DNA of 35,976 bases, from contig JAFXBC010000041.1 of NCBI GenBank assembly GCA_017516825.1, positions 1-35,976 of the forward strand. Reading direction: 5' to 3'. The notes under the pieces were generated by a model. That model worked only from the letters and a program-made list of their open reading frames with translations, was not told the DNA's origin and did no database searches. The stretch is from Clostridia bacterium. Its GTDB lineage: Bacteria > Bacillota > Clostridia > Oscillospirales > CAG-382. Each line of letters opens with the position of its first letter. Positions within the stretch are counted from its first letter, which is position 1. A program made the position numbers and the translations under genes. This document shows, piece by piece, positions 30,168 to 35,976 of this stretch.

Positions 30168-31520
30168 ATGAAACGGAGCAGATTTTTTGAGAGGTCCTAT
30201 TTTCTGACCTTGGTGCTGTTTTTGGTGCTTTTGAACGCCTGCATTTTTTCCTTGGCGTTGTATACCCACGATCGGAGCTACGACTCGGCGGAGCAGGTCT
30301 GCCGTTCGGAGCAATTGGTGATCATTGAGGCCTTTGAGCGGGATTTTGAGATCAGCGGCGAGGCGGAGACTCTCGCCCTCTCCTACACCACCTTCTACGG
30401 CAAGGAAGGGATGTATTTGCGGTTTGCCCGCGGGGAGCAGGTGTTGCATGCCAACCTTCCCGAGGACTCCCCCGTTCCCGAGGCGGGGACCCATATGACG
30501 GCGGAGATCGGCGGGGAAAAGTATTTGCTCATCAGCGAAGCTCTGTGCCAGGGGGAATTCGTGCTGACCTACGCCAAGGGGATCGGGTATCTGGACGAGG
30601 AGCTGAGACAGCTTTCTCTTGCCTTCGGGGCGGTGTCCGGGTTGGCGTCGGTGGTTCTGGCGCTTTGCTTGTATTTCGTTTTGCGGAAGCTGTACGCCCC
30701 TCTCCGCAAGTTACAGGACGCCACCAAGGCCATCTCCCGGGGGGATTTTTCCGCACGGGCGGAGGATAGCGGGAAGGACGAGTTTGCGGAGCTGGCGAAG
30801 GATTTCAACGCCATGTCGGACACCATTCGGGAGCAGATGGAGGAGCTGAAGACCACGGCACAGCAGAAGCAGACCATGCTGGACAACCTGGGGCACGAGA
30901 TGCGGACGCCGCTTACCTCCATCTACGGGGCGGCAGAGTATTCTTTCCGTCACACCCTGACGGAGGAGGAGCGGATGCAGACACTTTTGGACATTATGTC
31001 GGAATCCAAGCGGTTGCAGAAGATCAGCAGGATCCTGTTGGATTCGGCGTTTATTCGGGAGAACGGGATCCAAGTCGGGAAGCTTTCCGCGGGGAGCTTG
31101 ATGGTGAAGATACAGAACGTTTTCGTATTGCGGGCTTCGGAGAAGCAGGTGAAGGTCTCCCTTGGGGGCGGGGACTTTCCCTTTGAGGGGGACGAGACGT
31201 TGATCGAGATCCTGGTGGCAAATCTGACGGAGAACGCTATCCGTGCCTGCAAGGAAGGCGGTGAGGTGGTTCTTGGCGCTGAGGTGCGGGACGGGGTGAA
31301 GACGCTGTACATCCGTGACAACGGCGTGGGGATGACCAAGGAGCAGATGGAGCACATCACGGAGCCTTTCTACCGCACGGACAAGGCCAGAAGCCGCAAG
31401 GAGGGCGGAACGGGGCTTGGCTTGGCGCTGTGCAAGCGGATCGCGGATGCCCACGGGGCGGAGCTTGTGTTTGAATCGGAAGTGGGCGCGGGGACCACCG
31501 CTTACGTGAGGTTGCCATGA
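30168..31520 (+). CDS. Sensor histidine kinase (two-component system 2)
   Basis: A 450-residue membrane kinase: TM1 about 11-31, extracytoplasmic sensor region about 32-148, TM2 about 151-172, HAMP about 173-225, HisKA with phospho-accepting His243 (NLGHEMRTPLTS), and an ATPase domain with NLTENAIRACKE, IRDNGVGM, EPFYRTDKARSRK and GTGLGLALCKRI. The catalytic boxes are intact. The start at 30168 is chosen for GGAAGG 8 nt upstream; 30147 is possible. The partner is probably the regulator at 26209, which also has no adjacent kinase. Its stop overlaps the start of protein A' (ATGA, 31517-31520), as the regulator's does with protein A. Confidence 0.95.
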   Translation: MKRSRFFERSYFLTLVLFLVLLNACIFSLALYTHDRSYDSAEQVCRSEQLVIIEAFERDFEISGEAETLALSYTTFYGKEGMYLRFARGEQVLHANLPEDSPVPEAGTHMTAEIGGEKYLLISEALCQGEFVLTYAKGIGYLDEELRQLSLAFGAVSGLASVVLALCLYFVLRKLYAPLRKLQDATKAISRGDFSARAEDSGKDEFAELAKDFNAMSDTIREQMEELKTTAQQKQTMLDNLGHEMRTPLTSIYGAAEYSFRHTLTEEERMQTLLDIMSESKRLQKISRILLDSAFIRENGIQVGKLSAGSLMVKIQNVFVLRASEKQVKVSLGGGDFPFEGDETLIEILVANLTENAIRACKEGGEVVLGAEVRDGVKTLYIRDNGVGMTKEQMEHITEPFYRTDKARSRKEGGTGLGLALCKRIADAHGAELVFESEVGAGTTAYVRLP

Positions 31521-32281
31521 AAAGCACGGGAATTCTGGTCAAAACGTCGGCTTTGATCCTGGGGTTTACCTTGGTTTTGGGGGTCGGGATCCTGTCGCTG
31601 TCCTTCTCCCACGGCGGGGCGCGGCGGAACGAGGATACGTTTCTCACCCCGGAGCACGCCGTGGCGCCGCCCACGGCACAGGAGCTTTTGCAGAAGAAGT
31701 TTGACGCTTACAACACCGTCACGGAGGAGGACGGGAAAAGCGTTGTGACGATTTTCAGTGAGGAGCAGATAAAAGATTTTAATAATCGCAGAGATAATGG
31801 TGAATGGTTTTCATTGTCAGCAGAAGAAGCTTTATTTTTGATAAGTGATACCAAAAGACTGTTTGAAAATTATGATATAATACGCATCCGAAATATAGAC
31901 GGAACTATAAAGACCTATTTAGAGAAAGATGGTGCATCACAAAACTCCACAGAAGCTATTTATGATAGAATAACCGTTTTCAATCCCAATTTAACATACA
32001 GTATTGAAAACACAAAATATGTTGCAGTTGATATGTATTCCAATACAGATACCATATTGTTAGAAACTTTATTTGAAAATATTTATGCGGCTTTTACCTA
32101 TGCTCCAACTGTAACTACAGCTTTGAATGATTGCTATTATTCTCTCCAACAGCACCCAGTAGATTGCGGCGTTTTTGTATTATATAATGATTCGCTTTGG
32201 TATGATAACGGCATTTATTTTTTCCCCAATATAAAAAACATCGACATTGACAATATGCCCTCATGCAAAATCGACTTCTAA
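31517..32281 (+). CDS. Protein A': paralogue of protein A, coupled to histidine kinase 2
   Basis: A 254-residue membrane-anchored protein of unknown family, with one N-terminal helix (about 9-32) then SFSHGGARRNED. The segment VAPPTAQELLQKKFDAYNTV is almost identical to protein A. At the DNA level 31661-31770 differs from 27003-27112 by 5 bases in 110 by eye count. Immediately after 31770 the gene becomes strikingly AT-rich and the similarity falls to weak protein-level resemblance. The gene is therefore a mosaic with a host-like 5' third and an AT-rich remainder. Its start overlaps the kinase stop, and a terminator follows, so it belongs with the regulatory part of the cassette. Confidence 0.8.
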   Translation: MKSTGILVKTSALILGFTLVLGVGILSLSFSHGGARRNEDTFLTPEHAVAPPTAQELLQKKFDAYNTVTEEDGKSVVTIFSEEQIKDFNNRRDNGEWFSLSAEEALFLISDTKRLFENYDIIRIRNIDGTIKTYLEKDGASQNSTEAIYDRITVFNPNLTYSIENTKYVAVDMYSNTDTILLETLFENIYAAFTYAPTVTTALNDCYYSLQQHPVDCGVFVLYNDSLWYDNGIYFFPNIKNIDIDNMPSCKIDF

Positions 32282-32291
32282 ATAGTCTCCC

Positions 32292-32340
32292 AAAAATAGC
32301 ACTTTTTTGTAAAAAAACAAAATTGTGCTATTTTTATTTT
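32292..32340 (+). terminator. Intrinsic terminator after protein A'
   Basis: AAAAATAGCAC (32292-32302) pairs perfectly with GTGCTATTTTT (32325-32335) and continues into a T-rich tail. It corresponds in position to the terminator after protein A. Confidence 0.8.
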
Positions 32341-32346
32341 TAAAAT

Positions 32347-32378
32347 TTCATTTTTTATACGCAATTACATTTTACAAT
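32347..32378 (+). promoter_or_regulatory. P4: putative direct-repeat promoter before cassette 2 effector genes
   Basis: TTCAT (32347), TTTTTA, TACGC (32358), AATTACATTT, -10 TACAAT (32373-32378). The first repeat, the spacers and the -10 position match P1-P3 exactly, but the second repeat is degenerate. The start codon is 32 nt after the -10. Confidence 0.5.
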
Positions 32379-32409
32379 ACATGTAAATCAATTATAAAGG
32401 AGAATAAAA

Positions 32410-33327
32410 ATGAAAAAACTTTATTTAATTTTGTCGTTAGTACTTACACTATGCTTGTTATGCAGTTGTGCAGAAGAAGCTTTGCCGGAATACATCATAA
32501 GCAATTATGATGAGGAATCGAGGCTCGATCTGAATGATTTAATCAACAATAACGATAGCGAAATGAACTCAAGCACCGAAACATCGAAAGACAACTCCTC
32601 AGATAGCGAGCTATCTGATAGCGAATCGTCTGTAAGCGAACCGTCATACGACGAAAGCGATAATAGCAAGGACGATTCAAAACCTGACGAAAATAACGGC
32701 AGTCTGCTTATAAAACAAAAGAAATATACCTATGACGGAAACGACTTGATTATTCTTGATGTTACTAATGAAAGTAATGGGAATTACAGTATAACAATTA
32801 ACGGAACATATCTTGATGAATCCGGGAATGTATTGAAAACTGAAAAGAAAACGTTTGACCAATTTTCCGCAGGATATAAAAACTATTTTTTATTCAAACC
32901 GGAAATAAAATTTTCGCAATTCACATATACCGTTGAAGTGAATAAAACAAACGCACCCTGCTATGCAAAAGATGTCAAATACAACTTTTTGGGCTTGGAA
33001 GAAAATGCCGATGCGATTGTAGAAAACGACAAATTGGTCTGGCGTCCTGCAATCGTCGCAGCAATGCGATATGGATATGTTGGTACCGTTCCTGTTCAAG
33101 CTTTTATGAAATGTGTATTAGTAAATGAATCAGATGAAATCATAGCGATTTTTGAAAAGGCACCCGTGCTTGAATATGATCCGAATCCTGAAGGAAAAGA
33201 GCATAATCCCATATATATTTCTCCATCCGATAAACTTGACTGGCCGGATAATATGGAAGGCACTATCCGTGCTTTTGTTGTAATAGAAAAAGTAACAGAT
33301 AAACTCCCTGACCGCTATGGAGGTTAA
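32410..33327 (+). CDS. Lipoprotein B' with FxLYD-like domain (cassette 2)
   Basis: A 305-residue lipoprotein (lipobox LCSC, Cys20), paralogue of the protein at 28346. A long Ser/Asp/Glu-rich linker (about 40-98) is present that is shorter in B. Then KQKKYTYDGNDLIILDVTNE and SITINGTYLDESGNVLKTE match the FxLYD-like segment of B, and DKLDWPDNMEGTIRAF matches its end. AAAGGAG lies about 7 nt before the start. It is two bases from the next permease gene, so the block is a tight operon. Being outside the membrane beside permeases, it may bind or sequester the transported compound, but this is inferred. Confidence 0.82.
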   Translation: MKKLYLILSLVLTLCLLCSCAEEALPEYIISNYDEESRLDLNDLINNNDSEMNSSTETSKDNSSDSELSDSESSVSEPSYDESDNSKDDSKPDENNGSLLIKQKKYTYDGNDLIILDVTNESNGNYSITINGTYLDESGNVLKTEKKTFDQFSAGYKNYFLFKPEIKFSQFTYTVEVNKTNAPCYAKDVKYNFLGLEENADAIVENDKLVWRPAIVAAMRYGYVGTVPVQAFMKCVLVNESDEIIAIFEKAPVLEYDPNPEGKEHNPIYISPSDKLDWPDNMEGTIRAFVVIEKVTDKLPDRYGG

Positions 33328-33329
33328 AT

Positions 33330-34163
33330 ATGTTCATATCAACGTATAAAGTTACCTTAAAGAACTTAATTCGTTCAACAACTTTTTGGCTGGTATTAGC
33401 TGTACTGTTGATAAATACCATACACGAATCATTGGAAGGTTTTTATGCTGATGATGATTCGCCTGAAATGATATTGTCATTTGCAGAATATATACCATGC
33501 ATTGTGAATTCCTGTTGTTCTCACTTTCTTATGTATGCAATGCCCGTTTTCACAATAATTACAACAGTATTGGTCGTTAATCGTGATTATGGAGATCATT
33601 TTTATGAAATAGAGAAAGCAAGTGGATTGAAACCGTCAAGATATTTATTGGGACGTATTTGCGCATTAATAACAATCAATTTCATTGCTTTGTTTGTTAT
33701 GAACTTAACCGATATTCATTTATATGTGTTCACACGTGGCGGACTTACAGATATGGGGATCTGGAATTACCTCGCAGACTCATTTATTAGAGTTTTTAGA
33801 GCAGATTTATTTGTCGCTATGCCTTGTTTGATATTTTATATTGGCATTACTTATTTTATCGGCACATTATTCAAAAATGGTATAGTAGCTGCAATTGCAG
33901 GATTTGGCTACACTATGTTCTTCTATGTTTCATTTTTGATGTATAGATTCAGAATAGCTGCCGAATACTTCGACTTCTTTTCTCCTGTTCCTTGGAAGTT
34001 GCGTAGATATTTCCATTTTTATGACACAAAATGGTTTGAAGATTCTTTAATGGGTATGGATACATCGTTGCCGGAAGCACTATTTTGTATCTTTTTCCTT
34101 GTCAGCGTGGCAACTGTATTTTCGATTTTCTCCTACCTTCGTATTCGAAGACGTAGCGTTTAG
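33330..34163 (+). CDS. ABC-2-like permease 1, cassette 2
   Basis: A 277-residue integral membrane protein with about six helices. It shares the cassette 1 permease landmarks: STYKVTLKNLIRSTTFW, VNRDYGDHFYEIEKA, GTLFKNG, FSPVPWKLRRYFHF and a C-terminal SYLRIRRRSV. Its closest relative in the window is the next gene. GGAGG lies about 5 nt before the start, inside the end of lipoprotein B'. Transport is presumably driven by the ATPase at 35908. Two near-identical permeases in a row could form a heterodimeric pore, as in LanE/LanG pairs. Confidence 0.85.
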   Translation: MFISTYKVTLKNLIRSTTFWLVLAVLLINTIHESLEGFYADDDSPEMILSFAEYIPCIVNSCCSHFLMYAMPVFTIITTVLVVNRDYGDHFYEIEKASGLKPSRYLLGRICALITINFIALFVMNLTDIHLYVFTRGGLTDMGIWNYLADSFIRVFRADLFVAMPCLIFYIGITYFIGTLFKNGIVAAIAGFGYTMFFYVSFLMYRFRIAAEYFDFFSPVPWKLRRYFHFYDTKWFEDSLMGMDTSLPEALFCIFFLVSVATVFSIFSYLRIRRRSV

Positions 34164-34181
34164 ATGACCCAGAGGCACAAT

Positions 34182-35015
34182 ATGTTTTTGGCAATATATA
34201 GAAACACCATCAAAAATATACTGCGTTCCAAAGTTTTTTGGATTATGCTGTTTGTGACCATAATCGTTATCATTCATTCTGTATTTGCGGGTCAATATCG
34301 TGGCGACAATGAGAGGAATTTCATTTTATATTATCTCGATTATGTTCAGATGATATCGAACATATGTTGTGCAACACTGTTATCATATTCATTACCGATA
34401 TTTACAATTTCTACTGTGGTATTGGTGTTAAATAGAGATTACAACGATGCCTTTTTTGAAATCGAGAAATCATCTAATGTGTCAATTTGTGCTTATCTAA
34501 CAGGAAGATTGTGGGCATTATTATCGTTAAATCTACTCGCCCTAATTGTGTTCCACACCTTAAGTGTTCATTTGTACGTATTTACAAGAAACGGTGTGAA
34601 TGATTTAAATATATTTGAATACCTTATAGATTCAACAATACGAATATTGCGAATTGATTTCTGCGTAGTTATGCCAACCATAATATTTTACATAGGCTTA
34701 GCTTTAGTTATTGGTACACTATTTAAAAATGGTATAGCTTCCGCAATTGTTTCAATCGGATATGTGATATTCTTTTATATAGCAAACCTAATGTTTAGAT
34801 GGAAATATGCTCCAATTTATTTTGATTATTTTTCGCCTATTCCGAATAAACTGAGAGATTATTTTCATTTTTTCAATACATCTGAATTTGAAGGTATGGT
34901 TAAATATTTCAACCTTTCTATTGGAAAAGTATTGTTTTGTATAGCTTTTTTAGTTGGTTTTGGTGTTGTTTGTTCCATTATTTCCTACCTTCGCATAAGA
35001 AAACGCACAGTATAG
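34182..35015 (+). CDS. ABC-2-like permease 2, cassette 2
   Basis: A 277-residue permease closely related to permease 1 (FDYFSPIPNKLRDYFHF, GTLFKNGIASAI, ISYLRIRKRTV). The start at 34182 aligns with the other permeases (MFLAIYRNTIKNILRS) and has AGAGG 6 nt upstream; an earlier in-frame ATG right after the previous stop (34164) would add six residues. The middle segment HLYVFTRNGVNDLN matches HLYVFTRGGLTDMG of permease 1. The gene lies wholly in the AT-rich tract. Tandem duplication of an ancestral permease gene is likely. Confidence 0.85.
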   Translation: MFLAIYRNTIKNILRSKVFWIMLFVTIIVIIHSVFAGQYRGDNERNFILYYLDYVQMISNICCATLLSYSLPIFTISTVVLVLNRDYNDAFFEIEKSSNVSICAYLTGRLWALLSLNLLALIVFHTLSVHLYVFTRNGVNDLNIFEYLIDSTIRILRIDFCVVMPTIIFYIGLALVIGTLFKNGIASAIVSIGYVIFFYIANLMFRWKYAPIYFDYFSPIPNKLRDYFHFFNTSEFEGMVKYFNLSIGKVLFCIAFLVGFGVVCSIISYLRIRKRTV

Positions 35016-35024
35016 GAGGTACAA

Positions 35025-35765
35025 ATGTTATTTTTACGTTCGCTTTGGAAGAACAAATATTATTTGTTCCTTTCAATAATTTTACTTATCGTTGTTTCCC
35101 GTGTTTGGGAACCGTCACCGCTTATTGCGGCGTTGCCGGAGAAGGGATTCATTGACTACACGGAGTTGTTCGTACCGTTTTTGCTGATCCTGCCCATTTC
35201 GTTCTTGCTGTACGATAACTTCGAGATCGAGCTCGCCTTGACCTGCGGGGTGAAGACGGTGAAGCTGATGCTTTACAAGTTCTTCTCGGTGTTGATCTAC
35301 ACGCTGATCCCCATGGGGCTGTTGGTGGTGCTTTACAAGTACACGGAGTTTGTTCCCAACGGGCAGACGAAGATTCGGATCCCCATCGTGATCCCGGAAG
35401 ATTACAAAATATACATGGCGGTTTCAGCGTTTGTAACGGTTTTGTTCTTTGCGTCGTTGTTCCTGCTGGTGCGGGTGGCGACCAAGAACTGCTACGCTCC
35501 CGTGGGCTTGGGGATCTTGGTGTATACCATTTTCAACACGCTGAACACCAATATTCATAGTGGGTATGAGGACATTCGCAAGTGTCTGTTTGACCCCTTC
35601 TTGTCGAATTATTTCTTGGGGGACGAGGTTTTGACAGAATATTATCAAGTGGGCCCGCTGTGGACGTATAATCGTTTGCTGTTTTTGGGGCTGGCCTTGG
35701 TGATGTTGGTTGTTACTTACGTTTTGTTGAGGAGAGAAAAACTGCATCAAGGATTTAATGATTGA
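35025..35765 (+). CDS. Permease 3 of cassette 2 (distinct from permeases 1 and 2)
   Basis: A 246-residue membrane protein with about six hydrophobic segments. It lacks the SYLRIRKRT ending and ends in VTYVLLRREKLHQGFND. Early residues (LRSLWKNKYYLFLSIILL) resemble an ABC-2-type first helix. It is probably a further subunit of the same transporter, as GGAGG lies 5 nt upstream and only 9 nt separate it from permease 2. Its first about 70 bases are AT-rich like the upstream genes, whereas from about 35095 it has the genome's usual GC-rich composition. The edge of the AT-rich tract therefore falls within this gene. Confidence 0.82.
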   Translation: MLFLRSLWKNKYYLFLSIILLIVVSRVWEPSPLIAALPEKGFIDYTELFVPFLLILPISFLLYDNFEIELALTCGVKTVKLMLYKFFSVLIYTLIPMGLLVVLYKYTEFVPNGQTKIRIPIVIPEDYKIYMAVSAFVTVLFFASLFLLVRVATKNCYAPVGLGILVYTIFNTLNTNIHSGYEDIRKCLFDPFLSNYFLGDEVLTEYYQVGPLWTYNRLLFLGLALVMLVVTYVLLRREKLHQGFND

Positions 35766-35803
35766 GGGGAACATAAAAGTTAGTTTACGGTTCGGGACAA
35801 TCC

Positions 35804-35856
35804 CCGCCACCGCCTGCGGCGGTCCCCCTCCCCTTACTAAGGGGAGGCCGGGGGCT
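35804..35856. repeat. Nested GC-rich hairpins between permease 3 and the ABC ATPase
   Basis: ACCGCC-TGC-GGCGGT (35809-35823) and CTCCCCTT-ACT-AAGGGGAG (35828-35846) are perfect stems, with flanking C and G runs able to pair across the second. The composition is unlike the AT-rich genes before it. It looks like a dispersed intergenic repeat inserted in the operon; no second full copy is in the window. Confidence 0.65.
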
Positions 35857-35907
35857 ACCGCAAGAAACTATTGAAAGGCTATTTGAATATCATTAAGGAG
35901 TACATAC

Positions 35908-35976
35908 ATGAAAATCGAAATTAAGAATTTAACCAAAATCTATCCCAGAGGGAAAAAGAAAGCCTTGAACGGGGTG
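35908..35976 (+). CDS. ABC transporter ATP-binding protein, 3' truncated by window
   Basis: Only the first 23 codons are present: MKIEIKNLTKIYPRGKKKAL followed by NGV. This is the classic N-terminus of an ABC ATPase (x-L-x-K-x-Y, then A-L-x-G-V before the Walker A loop, which is off the window). AAGGAG lies 7 nt before the start. It is the likely motor for the permeases upstream. Whether it pairs with all of them cannot be told here. Confidence 0.85.
   Translation, partial: MKIEIKNLTKIYPRGKKKALNGV

Larger units (their letters stand above)
31771..35095. other. Very AT-rich tract with both ends inside genes
   Basis: From about 31771, inside protein A', to about 35095, inside the permease gene at 35025, the sequence is far more AT-rich than the surrounding genome, with AT-ending codons and long A/T runs. 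Both edges are abrupt. The tract contains most of A', lipoprotein B' and two permeases. It carries no transposase, integrase or tRNA. Homologous replacement of a segment from a lower-GC donor is the simplest reading. Confidence 0.7.

Noticed and set aside
32371..32398. TTTACA-16-TATAAA promoter before lipoprotein B'
   Set aside because: The transcript would start beyond the ribosome binding site, so it could not express the gene properly.
31771..35095. Integrated phage or transposon as source of the AT-rich tract
   Set aside because: No transposase, integrase, terminal repeats or phage genes are seen, and the borders lie inside conserved genes.
26145..35976. Complete lantibiotic biosynthesis cluster
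   Set aside because: No precursor peptide, LanB/LanC/LanM or peptidase-exporter gene is visible; only the immunity-like layout is shared.

Overview
The window looks like part of the chromosome of an uncultured, spore-forming, anaerobic Clostridia bacterium, probably from a gut-type habitat. The evidence is a complete spoIVA, a YlmC/YmxH-type gene coupled to it, an alpha/beta-type small acid-soluble spore protein gene, a type III glutamine synthetase and an electron-bifurcating NfnAB pair. Many intergenic regions carry near-consensus sigma-A promoters (TTGACA, 17 bp, TATAAT type). I cannot name the genus from sequence alone.

Layout. 1-1796: end of a sugar-metabolism operon (sugar phosphate isomerase/epimerase, then a NagA-like deacetylase). 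1919-5494 (minus strand): two-component system 1 (OmpR-type regulator, histidine kinase, membrane-anchored protein of unknown function), then a C39-like peptidase lipoprotein that shares putative regulator boxes with it. 5709-8522 (minus): a polytopic membrane protein and an endonuclease/exonuclease/phosphatase-fold protein. 8625-10894 (minus): nfnA-nfnB. 11120-12888: spoIVA and a PRC-barrel gene. 13115-13963: a lipoprotein behind a leader terminator. 14199-17707: divergent lysA and type III glutamine synthetase. 17889-20086 (minus): tcdA, a 55-residue membrane protein that appears unlisted in a conventional ORF scan, and an FAD oxidoreductase. 20231-22677: hypoxanthine phosphoribosyltransferase and a Na/Pi-cotransporter-family protein with a PhoU-like tail. 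22806-25992 (minus): an XRE-family regulator, a DUF4353-type lipoprotein and the spore protein.

26145 to the end is the most unusual part. Two related cassettes stand in tandem. Cassette 1 is response regulator, membrane-anchored protein A, lipoprotein C, FxLYD-like lipoprotein B and an ABC-2-like permease. Cassette 2 is histidine kinase, protein A', lipoprotein B', two permeases related to that of cassette 1, a third permease, and the start of an ABC ATPase that runs off the window. The regulator and kinase of what appears to be one two-component system are thus 3.3 kb apart, each translationally coupled to a paralogue of the same unknown protein. Four places (upstream of the regulator, kinase, and both lipoprotein blocks) carry the same promoter geometry: TTCAT, N6, TTCAT-like, N10, then a -10 hexamer. 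I infer one self-regulated regulon. The organisation recalls lantibiotic immunity loci (RK regulators, an I lipoprotein, FEG transporter), but no peptide precursor or modification gene is visible, so the substrate is unknown. A very AT-rich tract (about 31771-35095) begins and ends inside genes, suggesting recent replacement of the cassette 2 effectors by recombination.

Several gene 3' ends share a family of long perfect hairpins placed 13-16 nt after the stop codon, forming composite repeats at convergent gene ends. All GC and identity statements were made by eye.
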